NCBI RefSeq assembly: GCF_003260975.1
Contig: NZ_CP030041.1
Span: 186,001 to 250,000 of the forward strand
Direction of reading: 5' to 3'
DNA: 64,000 nucleotides
Origin: Echinicola strongylocentroti
Lineage (GTDB): Bacteria > Bacteroidota > Bacteroidia > Cytophagales > Cyclobacteriaceae
Positions 20,595 through 29,746 of this stretch are shown in pieces (the first letter of the stretch is position 1; each line of letters starts with the position of its first letter). Both the position numbers and the translations under genes were made by a program. The notes beneath the pieces were generated by a model, which had not been told where the DNA came from, ran no database searches, and saw nothing but the letters and a program-made list of their open reading frames with translations.

Positions 20595-21584
20595 TTAATC
20601 CTCTTCATCGTAATCAACAAATGGTTCCAGCTCCCAAATATCATCAAACCTAAGGCTTGAGCTTTTTCCAAGCAGAACATAGGCCCTTTCTCCGTTGATG
20701 GAAAATGCAGAGGCACCAGTCCTAAACGTCCCCTCATAGTCGGTTTTTTCGGCCCAACTATCTGTGGAAGGACGATATTCCCAAGTGCTACCGATAATAG
20801 AGCCCCTGCTTCCGACAGTGATATACCCATATTCTCCTATGGTAAAGGCGCTGCCATTGGATCGATAAATCAAATAATCGTCGTCATAGTCCAAGTCTTC
20901 TTTTTGGGTCCACTCCAGGGTATTTCCATCCAATGCCCACAGGTCAAACTCATAGGATCCATTGTTGATACCTGTACAAACATACGCAATGTCATCGATA
21001 ACGAATGCCGCAGCTCCTTGTCTTTTTGCGCCTCCCATGCTGATGATCTGCTCCCATGTATCTGTGGAAGGGTCGTATTGCCAAAAATCCTTTTGTTCAC
21101 TACCATCGTAGCCTGTACCGATATACCCTTTGCCGGTTAACGAAAAACCTACAGCATCATAGCGTGCCGTGCCTCCAAAAGAAGCTACCTCTGTCCAAGA
21201 ATCGCTTACTGGGTCGTACTCCCAAAAATCCTTCAATTTGTCCGTACCGTCATATCCAGTTCCGATGTAGCCCTTACCGTCAACAGAAAAAGCAACGGCG
21301 TTGCTTCTGGCAGTTCCAGGGAAATCGCCTTTTCTTTCCCAGTAATCACCTGTTGGATTATATTCCCAAAAGTCGTTCAGGTACTCATCACCCGTATAGC
21401 CGCCCATGACAAAAGCCCGGTCACCAATGGAAAAAGCGGCGGCATTGGACCTGTTGTCTCCATCAAAGTAGGACCTCCTGACCCAATTCCCTTCTGAGGT
21501 TTCTTCTTCGTCACTGACACATGAAAAGGTGACCAGTAACCCTAGTATTGGTAGGATGTAGTTGAATAATTTCATTTTACGCAT
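20595..21584 (-). CDS. Kelch-repeat lipoprotein (six-bladed propeller)
   Basis: 329 residues with a lipoprotein signal (LGLLVTFSC, Cys at about 22) and an acidic linker. Six Kelch-type repeats of about 48 residues follow, each with a Gly-rich turn and a spaced Tyr/Trp pair (for example RSNAAAFSIGDRAFVMGGY ... FWEYNPTGDYWE). They should close into a beta-propeller on the outside of a membrane. No catalytic residues of galactose oxidase are recognisable, so this is more likely a binding protein. A second Met at 21575 is an alternative start. It is 6 bp downstream of the DUF4270 gene and 15 bp upstream of the kinase gene, so it may feed the two-component system. Confidence 0.85.
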   Translation of the reverse strand: MRKMKLFNYILPILGLLVTFSCVSDEEETSEGNWVRRSYFDGDNRSNAAAFSIGDRAFVMGGYTGDEYLNDFWEYNPTGDYWERKGDFPGTARSNAVAFSVDGKGYIGTGYDGTDKLKDFWEYDPVSDSWTEVASFGGTARYDAVGFSLTGKGYIGTGYDGSEQKDFWQYDPSTDTWEQIISMGGAKRQGAAAFVIDDIAYVCTGINNGSYEFDLWALDGNTLEWTQKEDLDYDDDYLIYRSNGSAFTIGEYGYITVGSRGSIIGSTWEYRPSTDSWAEKTDYEGTFRTGASAFSINGERAYVLLGKSSSLRFDDIWELEPFVDYDEED

Positions 21585-21590
21585 TGTTTT

Positions 21591-22868
21591 TCAATTTAAT
21601 GGAAGATATGTTATGTCTATTTTTATTTTTTGTTCGCCGGAAATATCCGAAAGGATAAGGCCACTGGTTTGGATAGTGGAAGTGGATGCCGGTATACTGA
21701 TCCAAAGCGCATCGTTATTGTTGATGCCTTTGGCAAGTTTATAGTCAAGGAAGGTCTTAATGGGCACCTCATAAAAGGTCTTTTCCTGAAATTGCTCGTC
21801 CCATGATGTAAGCGACGTACTTCCAATCTGCTGGATTACAAGGTTCTTTTTGTCCACTACACTGATATTGATGGTCGTAATCGGAGTATTAAAATACCGG
21901 TCATAGGTATCTGGCTTTAAAGGAAGCCTAAGACTGGCCGTGGTGATATAGTAATCATCAGCCAACTCCAATAGCTCATGGATATTGGGAAGCTCTATTC
22001 GAATGGATGCCCCCATAATAAGGTCTGCCATCACTACCCCACCCGAATGGGCCCTTGGTATGTTTTCGTAGGCATTGGGAGAAGAAAAAAAAGATGAACT
22101 ACGGTCGATATCCATATGCGTGAATCGCTGATTGCCCGCATTTACAGTAAGTTTTAAGGACTTGGCACCTTCATCGAGATCGCTTGGAATACGGTAATAA
22201 AATCCGATATATGAGTCATCAGAGAAACTTATCAGTGCACTGTTATCGTTCGTACTCAGCATAAGTCCTTTAAACAGTTCTTCGAGGTTTTCAGTGGAAG
22301 CAAAGACACCATCATTTTCCTTCCCCAGTTCAAAGAGCTCTTTACTGAAAGTAGCTGGTAAGGTAATGGTCAAGGAGTCTTTGTGCGGTACGATCCGTGA
22401 TGCCACCGATACCATTGGCAGGTCCTGGTGACCAAAAGACTGGTAGCTGTAGATGTCACCATCATCATTCTCCTCCAATTCTTCCGTCAATTCGTAAACG
22501 GATACATCAAACTCAGGAAGCGTATCATAATGGTAATTCTCATAAAACAACACCAAGACTGTTGAATCCAACTGGGCATCGTCATCTATCTCTATCCCAT
22601 ATTCCAATCCAAACTGGAGATAGGGAGCGGCGTGGATAATACCCCGATAAGCATCTTCATGATGACCAAGCATAAATGAACTAAGCGTATTGGTCACCAG
22701 AGAATCGTTGAAATAGGTGAACAGGTTCAAATCGGTGTATTCAATCAGCTGGAGTTCCAGCTCATCCCCATCCACGACCACTTGGGACTCTGTAAGGGTT
22801 TCATTTTCAAAACACCCGGTCAGTAGCAGCGTGGTTAGAAGTAAGAGAATTGGTGTTTTTCTTAACAT
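21591..22868 (-). CDS. DUF4270-like lipoprotein
   Basis: 425 residues from the ATG at 22868, which puts the lipoprotein signal (LLLLTTLLLTGC) right at the N-terminus; an in-frame ATG 17 codons earlier is unlikely. The mature protein is beta-rich and acidic, with features of the Bacteroidota DUF4270 group: VVDGDELELQLIEYTDLNLFTYFNDSLVTNTLSSFMLGHHED near the start, and SLRLPLKPDTYDRYFNTPITTINISV later. Function is unknown. It begins the four-gene minus-strand run with the Kelch protein, kinase and regulator. The family call is from pattern memory, so moderate. Confidence 0.7.
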   Translation of the reverse strand: MLRKTPILLLLTTLLLTGCFENETLTESQVVVDGDELELQLIEYTDLNLFTYFNDSLVTNTLSSFMLGHHEDAYRGIIHAAPYLQFGLEYGIEIDDDAQLDSTVLVLFYENYHYDTLPEFDVSVYELTEELEENDDGDIYSYQSFGHQDLPMVSVASRIVPHKDSLTITLPATFSKELFELGKENDGVFASTENLEELFKGLMLSTNDNSALISFSDDSYIGFYYRIPSDLDEGAKSLKLTVNAGNQRFTHMDIDRSSSFFSSPNAYENIPRAHSGGVVMADLIMGASIRIELPNIHELLELADDYYITTASLRLPLKPDTYDRYFNTPITTINISVVDKKNLVIQQIGSTSLTSWDEQFQEKTFYEVPIKTFLDYKLAKGINNNDALWISIPASTSTIQTSGLILSDISGEQKIKIDITYLPLN

Positions 22869-23138
22869 ATGGTAAAACGGTAGGAAGCTTGGTATCCAAT
22901 AATTTTTTCTTGAGAACAAAACAATGAAAAAAGAAAGGCCTGATTAAAAAAAATAGATTTACAAGCAATTTTTGCCGATGAAACGGACATGTCAACCGTT
23001 ATTTCCCCAAACTGGATTTTAGTCTATTTAGAGCAGTTTTTTACTTGGATTTCATCACTTGTCGTGAACATTTGCCCGTTCGTCTATAAATCCGAAGCCT
23101 CCTATTATAGCCAATTATCTTGCAAAAAATTTAAAATT
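22869..23138. promoter_or_regulatory. Divergent intergenic region between DUF4270 and beta-barrel genes
   Basis: 270 bp that must hold both promoters. A plausible plus-strand -7 element, TATCTTGC (one base short of TAnnTTTG), lies shortly before the start at 23139. No operator could be defined. Confidence 0.35.
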
Positions 23139-24377
23139 ATGCATGGCATTTTGAGGATACTTTGTTGTAGTGTTTGTTTTCTGATTTTTCAGGGTGAGCT
23201 GTTGGCCCAAAGGGGCGACGGCTCACTTTATTCTTCTTATGGAGTAGGCCTGTTATCGGAAAGTAACTTTGGACAAGCTGCCCGGTTATCAGGAACCGGT
23301 GTGGCTGCGAGATCAACCTATTTCCTGAATTACCTTAACCCCGCCAATGGTACGAGTGTTACCGCCTATAATTTCATGGCCGATGTCCAGGTCGATTATA
23401 GATTGATGAATATCCAGACTTCCTCGGAAGAAGTCACCATTAACAGGACAGACCTAAGTCTAATCTCCCTATGGTTTAGGACTTCCAGAAAATCTGCACT
23501 TAACATTGGGATCATGCCCATGAGCAGTGTTGACTATAGCTTTGTGGAGCAAACCTATTTTGCAGGTTCTGAAACACCTTTTGACAAATACATCAATGGA
23601 TACGGTAATATTAATAAGGTATTTGCCAATTATGCTTTTGACATCTCGCCAAGACTTTCTCTGGGTGTGAGGCCTTATTATGCTTTTGGCCATATCAACC
23701 ATGAGAAATATTACGACACTGATGAGGTGACTAGTGGGTCAATTACGGGCTTTACCATGAATGACCGGGATAATTACAGTGGCTATGGCCTCGATGCAGG
23801 ACTACAATATTTGGTCTATAAAAAAGCTGACAAACAAGTGAACATAGGATTTACTTACGAATCCCCGACTAGACTTAAGGCCACCACTACCTCCATGGCC
23901 TACCTCAATGGGTCTGATTCAGTCTTATACGAAACTTCAGGTGAAGAAAGCATCACCCATTTAGCGACATCTCTAAAAGGAGGTGTGGCCTACCAAAACA
24001 AGAAATGGTTGGTCGCGGCGGACTACAGCTATAAGATGTTTTCATCTACGTGGGAAAATTACTCCAATAGCCATAGGGTAAGTGTCGGGGCAGAACTAAT
24101 GCCCAATTTCTATAGCTATAAGTTTTTGGACAGGATGAATTTTTCTGCAGGATTATTTTATGACACTGGATATATCACATCAGAAAATACCCCCGTAGAT
24201 GTAAAAGGTGCCAGCATCGGTGTAGGCGTGCCCATTCAGGGATTTACCCGGGTCAATTTATCCTACCAATATCAACAACAGGGAACATCTTCCCTACTAT
24301 CCAAAGAAACCACCCATGGCATCACCCTCAATTTTAATATAGCAGACATCTGGTTTCAAAAATCAGCTTATAAATAA
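23139..24377 (+). CDS. Outer membrane beta-barrel protein, function unknown
   Basis: 412 residues from the ATG at 23139, which gives a standard signal peptide (cleavage near LLAQ-RG); the frame stays open for 50 codons upstream but that part does not look coding. The mature protein alternates hydrophobic and polar residues as in outer membrane barrels. Near the N-terminus it has YSSYGVGLLSE and LNPANGTSV, as in the OmpP1/FadL-related barrels of Bacteroidota that bind hydrophobic compounds. The terminal residue is not aromatic (ends WFQKSAYK). The DUF2141 gene follows 13 bp downstream, and the two-component/lipoprotein set is divergent. Confidence 0.75.
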   Translation: MHGILRILCCSVCFLIFQGELLAQRGDGSLYSSYGVGLLSESNFGQAARLSGTGVAARSTYFLNYLNPANGTSVTAYNFMADVQVDYRLMNIQTSSEEVTINRTDLSLISLWFRTSRKSALNIGIMPMSSVDYSFVEQTYFAGSETPFDKYINGYGNINKVFANYAFDISPRLSLGVRPYYAFGHINHEKYYDTDEVTSGSITGFTMNDRDNYSGYGLDAGLQYLVYKKADKQVNIGFTYESPTRLKATTTSMAYLNGSDSVLYETSGEESITHLATSLKGGVAYQNKKWLVAADYSYKMFSSTWENYSNSHRVSVGAELMPNFYSYKFLDRMNFSAGLFYDTGYITSENTPVDVKGASIGVGVPIQGFTRVNLSYQYQQQGTSSLLSKETTHGITLNFNIADIWFQKSAYK

Positions 24378-24390
24378 TTGATCATTACAT

Positions 24391-24813
24391 ATGAATTTAC
24401 TTTATCTCCTACTACTGTATTTAGTTCATCCCCACGGTGTCGAATACGCCAATACTGTTATATCTATTGACAACTTGGACCTGAAACTGGCTGGAAATGT
24501 GAAAGTCCAGGTATTTGATGAACATGCCCTCCATACAGGCATAATGGATCCTGTAATGGAAAAAACTATAACTGCCCATGAAAACCAACTGCCCGTAAAG
24601 TTGGACAAATTGCCCACGGGAAAGTACATGATAGCGGTATTACATGATGCTAATGGAAACGGAAAGTTGGACTATTCGTTCTTTGGGGTGCCCAAAGAGG
24701 GCTATGGTTTTTCCGGCCAATATTCCTGCAAGGTGAAATCCGCCGGACCATCCCAGCATATCATCCAGTTATCACCAGGACTACAGCACGTCACGATCCA
24801 TCTATGTTATTGA
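24391..24813 (+). CDS. DUF2141-family protein
   Basis: 140 residues, short for a gene of this type but with the family core: VKVQVFDEHALH, then LPTGKYMIAVLHDANGNGKLDY, and FFGVPKEGYGFSGQ. DUF2141 proteins are small secreted beta proteins of unknown role. The N-terminus (MNLLYLLLLYLVHPHG) is a short signal-like segment. It starts 13 bp after the beta-barrel gene, so the two are likely one transcript. Confidence 0.85.
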   Translation: MNLLYLLLLYLVHPHGVEYANTVISIDNLDLKLAGNVKVQVFDEHALHTGIMDPVMEKTITAHENQLPVKLDKLPTGKYMIAVLHDANGNGKLDYSFFGVPKEGYGFSGQYSCKVKSAGPSQHIIQLSPGLQHVTIHLCY

Positions 24814-24884
24814 CCGTCGCATAATAGCATCATCCCTGAATGCCTAGCAAAACACTTCCTTCTTGACCCTATCGATAAAAAAAA

Positions 24885-24923
24885 CGGGTTATTTGCACCA
24901 GCCCTGCTAGTACAAATAACCCG
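24885..24923 (-). terminator. Terminator at the end of the alginate operon
   Basis: Perfect 11-bp arms CGGGTTATTTG (24885-24895) and CAAATAACCCG (24913-24923). On the minus strand a run of T follows (the A run just before 24885). It lies 136 bp beyond the SDR stop, with a small repeat A element between. It could also stop plus-strand transcription from the DUF2141 gene. Confidence 0.8.
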
Positions 24924-24994
24924 AATCTTTAATGTAGTCTACAAACTAGGCCCAGGACATATTTTCTAAAGCTTTGGGAGTAGGTGAGTAAATA

Positions 24995-25049
24995 AACCCG
25001 GAATATGCATTAGCTTACCTATTAGGATTCCTAATGCATAAACCGGATT
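24995..25049 (+). repeat. Repeat family A, minimal copy
   Basis: 55 bp consisting of little more than the two terminal repeats: AACCCGGAATATGCATTAG on the left and, inverted, AATCCGGTTTATGCATTAG on the right. It lies between the SDR stop codon and the operon terminator. Confidence 0.8.
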
Positions 25050-25058
25050 AAGTTAGCC

Positions 25059-25811
25059 TTAAGAAAAGGCCAATCCACCATTGATATCTACATTATTACC
25101 AGTAAGGAAAGAAGACTCATCACTGACCAAATAGGCCACCAAATCAGCTACTTCTTCCGCTTTACCTTCTCTTCTCAAAGGAGTGCCGCCAGCCACTTTT
25201 TCCCTTACCTCATTTTTGGTAAAATCATCATGGAACTTGGTAGCAATCATGCCCGGATTCAAGGCATTTACCCTGATTCCCTGTGGGCCAAATTCCTTGG
25301 CCAAACCACGGGTAAGCGTAGAAACAGCACCTTTGGATGCAGCATATAAAAAGGCTCCAGGACCACCTCCATCACGTCCTGCTTGGGATGCGAAGTTAAC
25401 GATAGCACCGCCTTTACCCATCAATGGCTTGAACGCTTTGGTCACAAACACCGTTGATTTTAGGTTGACATTCATGATCAGGTCATAGAATTCCTCATCC
25501 ACCTCTTCGATGGTTTTTCTTGCAAACAATCCTCCAGCAACATTGACCAAAATATCTACTTTGTCACCAAAAGCTTCTTTGGTTTTGGCTACCATGTTGT
25601 CGATATCCTCTTGCTTGGTCATATCACCATGAACCGTCACCGCTTCACCCCCTACAGCTTTGATGGCTTCTAATGTCGCCTTGCTGTCTTCTTCACTTTC
25701 ATAGAAGTTTACAACTACTTTTGCTCCTTCACTTGCTAATTTTACACATACCGCGCGTCCGATGTCTCGGGCACCGCCAGTTACTACTGCTACTTTGCCT
25801 TTAAATTTCAT
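25059..25811 (-). CDS. SDR-family oxidoreductase, probable DEH reductase of the alginate pathway
   Basis: 250 residues with all classical short-chain dehydrogenase marks: the nucleotide motif TGGARDIGRA at about 10-19, NVAGG at about 88, the catalytic Ser at about 141 (NFASQAG), Tyr-xxx-Lys in YAASKGA at about 156-160, and NPGMIATKF. Sequence alone would allow a 3-oxoacyl-ACP-reductase-like enzyme. Its place as last gene of an alginate operon points to NAD(P)H-dependent reduction of 4-deoxy-L-erythro-5-hexoseulose uronate (DEH) to 2-keto-3-deoxygluconate. The gap to the transporter gene is 19 bp. The SDR class is certain; the substrate is inferred from context. Confidence 0.9.
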   Translation of the reverse strand: MKFKGKVAVVTGGARDIGRAVCVKLASEGAKVVVNFYESEEDSKATLEAIKAVGGEAVTVHGDMTKQEDIDNMVAKTKEAFGDKVDILVNVAGGLFARKTIEEVDEEFYDLIMNVNLKSTVFVTKAFKPLMGKGGAIVNFASQAGRDGGGPGAFLYAASKGAVSTLTRGLAKEFGPQGIRVNALNPGMIATKFHDDFTKNEVREKVAGGTPLRREGKAEEVADLVAYLVSDESSFLTGNNVDINGGLAFS

Positions 25812-25830
25812 ATTCTGATTAATTATTTGA

Positions 25831-27102
25831 TTAGTGATTTTTTATTTTTATTGGTTCTATTTTTTTGCATAAGACATATATGGCTATCACCCCTAGTGGA
25901 ACGAATAAGGCAATGGCCACAAATGCCGGCGTATAGGATTCTTGGGTGATTACTGGGATCAGGAAATTCATCAGTATGACAGACAAGACTCCCACAGTAC
26001 CGCCAAAACCTGCCAGGGTACCAACAGACTTGCCACTGAAAAGATCACTTGGCAAGGTCTGGACATTACTGATCGAAAACTGGAATCCAAACAGCACCAA
26101 TGCGACAATTCCCACAAACTTTTCAGGCGTATTGGCCATTAGTATGGTCGCCACCAATCCCAAAAACATAAGTACTGCACCGATGCTGATCGTGGTTTTT
26201 CTGGCCTTGTCCACACTTCCTGTTTTGGTAATCAACCTACCTGAAAACCAGCCTCCTGCAAGGCTCCCCAAACCGGCACCTACATAGGGTACCCAAGCGA
26301 AGAAACCTATTTCTTTCACGTCAAAACCATACTTATCTGCTAGGTAAATAGGCATCCATCCTACAAACAACCACCATATCGGTTCCAGAAAAAACCTAGA
26401 TACCAATACCGCCCAAGATTCCCTATGCGAAAGTATTTCTGAAAGGGACAGTACTTTTCCCTCTTCCTTTATATCTCTCTCTTGCCTTCCCTCAAGGATA
26501 TGGTCCCTTTCTTCATCACTTAGCCAAGGATGTTTGTTGGGTGTAGCCTTATTGATGATCAGCCAAGGGATCACCCATATCAAGACCAAACTTCCCACAA
26601 TAAAAAAGGTAACTCTCCATCCATAACCGACATACAGCATCGCGATCAACGGGGGAGCAATGACCGATCCCATCGAAGCACCTGCATTGAATATCCCTTG
26701 GGCGATGGCCCGTTCTTTTATGGGAAACCATTCTGCGTTGCTCTTCACCGCTCCTGGCCAATTCCCCGCTTCGGACAGTCCGAGCATGGCCCGAAAGATG
26801 GAAAAGGAAATCAACCCACGAGCTACGGAGTGAAGTGCAGTGGACGCTCCCCAGACCATAATGCTGACTACATACCCCATCCGGGTGCCGATCTTGTCAA
26901 ACATCCTGCCCGATAAAGACTGCCCCAAGGCATAAGCTACCATAAAGACATTAAGCATAATGGCATAATGGTACTTGGTAAACCCGAGCTCCTCGGAAAT
27001 ACCCGGCCACATGACACTGATTGCCGTGCGGTCAATATAGTTGATGACGGTGGCGAGGAATATCAGTCCGATAATCCACCACCTTAATCCTTTCATTTTC
27101 AT
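25831..27102 (-). CDS. MFS transporter, hexuronate/DEH type (ExuT-like)
   Basis: 423 residues with 12 predicted membrane segments. The N-terminus KGLRWWIIGLIFLATVINYIDRTAISVMWP and the loop motif GRMFDKIGTRMGY are typical of the anion:cation symporter branch (ExuT, GudP) that imports hexuronates with protons. In the alginate operon it should carry unsaturated uronate monomers across the inner membrane. The start at 27102 overlaps the annotated end of the cupin gene by 71 bp; if the cupin has a frameshift (see findings) the junction becomes a clean 2-bp gap. Confidence 0.92.
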   Translation of the reverse strand: MKMKGLRWWIIGLIFLATVINYIDRTAISVMWPGISEELGFTKYHYAIMLNVFMVAYALGQSLSGRMFDKIGTRMGYVVSIMVWGASTALHSVARGLISFSIFRAMLGLSEAGNWPGAVKSNAEWFPIKERAIAQGIFNAGASMGSVIAPPLIAMLYVGYGWRVTFFIVGSLVLIWVIPWLIINKATPNKHPWLSDEERDHILEGRQERDIKEEGKVLSLSEILSHRESWAVLVSRFFLEPIWWLFVGWMPIYLADKYGFDVKEIGFFAWVPYVGAGLGSLAGGWFSGRLITKTGSVDKARKTTISIGAVLMFLGLVATILMANTPEKFVGIVALVLFGFQFSISNVQTLPSDLFSGKSVGTLAGFGGTVGVLSVILMNFLIPVITQESYTPAFVAIALFVPLGVIAIYVLCKKIEPIKIKNH

Positions 27103-27478
27103 AATTACCCTTTATCTCCAAAATAGGACACTTCTCCCCTTCGAGGAAGTCTTCCCGCACGGGACTAAAAACATCTATCAGCATTCCTGCCTCTAGGCAT
27201 TTGGTCCCGTGAAGCAAATTTGGCTCGATGTACACACCATCGCCACCTTTGACGATTTGCTTTTCACCATCAATGGTAAATTCAAACTTCCCCTGTGCCA
27301 CATACGTGGACTGGGTATGGAAATGGGCGTGGGGCATTCCTTCTGCTCCTTCTTCAAACTTGACTTGGACCATCATGATTTGGTTATCATAGCCCAAAAA
27401 TTTGCGAGAAACTCCGCCTCCTAGGTTTTCCCATTCCATTTTGTCTGTTAGAATAAACTTTTCACTAAATCGCTTCAT
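27032..27478 (-). CDS. kdgF: KdgF-like cupin (unsaturated uronate linearisation), probable C-terminal frameshift
   Basis: 148 residues as read. A single cupin barrel lies at about 30-110, with the metal-binding motif MPHAHFHTQSTYVAQGKFEF (His 50, 52 and 54, with Gln56) and a later His in EPNLLHGT. The end LIDVFSPVREDF is typical of KdgF, the enzyme that opens the 4,5-unsaturated uronate released by exolyases to the linear ketone form (DEH). The last 30 or so residues are unlike the family and run 71 bp into the transporter gene in another frame. One base removed near 27127 would instead end the protein in SYFGDKG with a TAA at 27107-27105, just before the transporter ATG. I infer a single-base frameshift, real or from sequencing. 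Confidence 0.85.
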   Translation of the reverse strand: MKRFSEKFILTDKMEWENLGGGVSRKFLGYDNQIMMVQVKFEEGAEGMPHAHFHTQSTYVAQGKFEFTIDGEKQIVKGGDGVYIEPNLLHGTKCLEAGMLIDVFSPVREDFLEGEKCPILEIKGNYENERIKVVDYRTDIPRHRHQLY

Positions 27479-27484
27479 TGTTTC

Positions 27485-29746
27485 TTATTTTTTAATGTAA
27501 CTGTATGGACCTTTCCAGTCCCATAATTGATTTTCCACTTTTATCTCATGTGATGTCGTCTGGTCATTGCTCTGCTTGGCTATGGCCAACCGATACACCT
27601 GCCCCGTTTCATGTTTCCATTCTATAGCTATATAAGCTTCAGAGTCATGGACTATTTGGACTTCTTTCACTTCCGAAAAAGCTCCTTTAGAAAGTTCGCT
27701 TACCCGAGAGTATTCGCCGTGAGGTTCCAGTATGCTTACAAAAGTAGTCGTGGCAGCATCCCTGCTGATCATCAGAAGAGGATCTCTCCGCAGGTTAAAG
27801 TCAGGATCATTGGCACCTGTCCTGGCCAATGTCATTTGATCCCCTTTTTGACTAACGGACGTGATGGTATAGAATTGATCGTGATCCATCCATGTCATCG
27901 CGGCATTGCCCTCTTCCGTTTTTCCCTTTGCTTCGGCCCAAATGTGCTCATACCCATGCCCATCACCCATGGGCGTCAGGTTATTCTCGATATCATAGTC
28001 CCAGGAGGTAGATAACAACTGACCAAAGTAGTAATAGGGCAAATCGTAATGGTTTTGAGTAGCCGTAGATACACTCAATATATCCACCATCAAGGGCTTT
28101 TCGAATAGCCCATCACTGATCAAGGCGATCGTCCGGTGCTGTTCCACGCCGGGATAGGCATGTTGGTCTTTGGCACTCACTATTTTTATCTCTTCCTGAC
28201 TGGCATCAAAGAAATAGGGATCGCTGTGGTATTTGTTCCCCGTATCCGTATTGCCTTTAAAGTGGCTCTCCTTGTTGACTATCAAGGCATTGTGTGCCAC
28301 CGTTTGCTTGGCAAAAGTCTGGTTCTCTTTGAGGTAACCACCTCCGTCTTTTTGCTCGATATTAACAAAGCGGGCTACTCCATAATCTTGTAGGATTTCC
28401 CTTCCTTCTTCGTACAATGAAAGTGAGAGTTTATCAAAATGGCCATGCCCCATCCCCTGAGCAGTGTATTTTAACACAGCCGACAAGCTACTGGCTTTCC
28501 CATCCATTCTGAGGATACCTACTCCCCCGGTCTTTCCGTCAGCCCCATCGCGGAGCTCCATGGATTTGTGGACAAAGGGCTTACTTTTACCATTGGCGAT
28601 ATCAGCCGCCACATGCATACCGGAAGCATCGAGGAGGACGGTATTTTGCTTTTGTGCAATGGATAATAATTCTGGATTTTGCCCTCCAAAATGATAGGCA
28701 ATATCAATGGCAGAGACCAATTCCCTTGAATAGTAGGACATCCCTTTTTGGGCATCATTAATGGGAAAAAACTCTCCATCAGCATCACTCAGGTTGACCA
28801 ATGCATATACCGCTTTTCCTAAGATCCCCTCCCTATACTTGAATATTTCAAGTTCAGGCCGGGCATTTTGCAGACTCGCTGCAAATACCACAAACGGATA
28901 TATCGCATATCGCTGGTAATAGGGCCCTTCTGCATAAAATCCATCCGGGGAAAAAAGCAAATCCAACTGGGCCAAAAATCCTGCACGTTCTTCGCTTTTG
29001 ATCTTCCCCCCATCGTTATCTTTCATGTCTGCATCCAGTCCATCTTCTTCCAGTCCATACAGTGCACGGTGGACCAGTAAGGTATCACCCATCACCAAAC
29101 CAAGCATCCCTACACCGGCATTTGCCCAAGTACTGTGATTGTGGATTCGGTTAAAAAACTGCGGCGTCTCCACAGACAGGAAGTCTGCCTGCGGCCTAAG
29201 CAATTCCCTCTCCAGAAGCGTTCGTTCTCCCTCGCTTAACCAATCATAGATACAGTCATAAGCCTGACTTGTATAGACCAGCCAGTTGGCATCATTAAGG
29301 CATTGCCAAAAAAACTTGCCTGGTGAATAGGACTTTCTACTTGGATGACGGTCCAGGCTGGGATATAGCTCAGCGTACGTCATCAACATGTCTTTTACAA
29401 ACTGGGCATATTTCTCTTCTCCTGTCAGTACAAATACCTTCCCTGCCTGCTGCATGCTGAGGTAGTTCAACTTATGGCGCTCATGTGTATAGCCGCCTGC
29501 CAGGTCTTTTGGTATAGGTACATCGATTCCCAAGGCCATCTGTTCATCGACAAATTCCCTGGCATCCTCTAAGGATTGTCGAAACAATGGCCAGTCCATC
29601 GCCTCGTCCACTTGTGCTATCGTAGCATCATCAAACAAAATACTGTTGTGCTCCAGGGCTTCTTTCTCTTGACCTATAGCACTGATACTTAACAGCAAGG
29701 TCATGGCCGTAATGAGTAGGCTATATATAGTGATCGACTTGTTCAT
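27485..29746 (-). CDS. Alginate lyase, polysaccharide lyase family 17
   Basis: 753 residues with a signal peptide (cleavage near AIG-QE, about 25). The N-terminal half is an (alpha/alpha)6 toroid with an AlgLyase-like domain (about 60-340). The C-terminal half is a Heparinase_II/III-like beta-sheet domain (about 370-640). Family PL17 active-site features are visible: Asn203-His204 in NRIHNHSTW and the Tyr of GPYYQRYAIYP at about 276-283. PL17 enzymes are mostly exolytic and release unsaturated uronate monomers from alginate oligomers in the periplasm. Its start overlaps the end of the PL6 gene by 4 bp, and the cupin that takes its product follows 6 bp after it. Confidence 0.92.
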   Translation of the reverse strand: MNKSITIYSLLITAMTLLLSISAIGQEKEALEHNSILFDDATIAQVDEAMDWPLFRQSLEDAREFVDEQMALGIDVPIPKDLAGGYTHERHKLNYLSMQQAGKVFVLTGEEKYAQFVKDMLMTYAELYPSLDRHPSRKSYSPGKFFWQCLNDANWLVYTSQAYDCIYDWLSEGERTLLERELLRPQADFLSVETPQFFNRIHNHSTWANAGVGMLGLVMGDTLLVHRALYGLEEDGLDADMKDNDGGKIKSEERAGFLAQLDLLFSPDGFYAEGPYYQRYAIYPFVVFAASLQNARPELEIFKYREGILGKAVYALVNLSDADGEFFPINDAQKGMSYYSRELVSAIDIAYHFGGQNPELLSIAQKQNTVLLDASGMHVAADIANGKSKPFVHKSMELRDGADGKTGGVGILRMDGKASSLSAVLKYTAQGMGHGHFDKLSLSLYEEGREILQDYGVARFVNIEQKDGGGYLKENQTFAKQTVAHNALIVNKESHFKGNTDTGNKYHSDPYFFDASQEEIKIVSAKDQHAYPGVEQHRTIALISDGLFEKPLMVDILSVSTATQNHYDLPYYYFGQLLSTSWDYDIENNLTPMGDGHGYEHIWAEAKGKTEEGNAAMTWMDHDQFYTITSVSQKGDQMTLARTGANDPDFNLRRDPLLMISRDAATTTFVSILEPHGEYSRVSELSKGAFSEVKEVQIVHDSEAYIAIEWKHETGQVYRLAIAKQSNDQTTSHEIKVENQLWDWKGPYSYIKK

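Noticed and set aside
22989..23138. N-terminal extension of the beta-barrel gene
   Set aside because: The frame is open, but a clean signal peptide starts at 23139 and the extra 50 residues are not signal-like.
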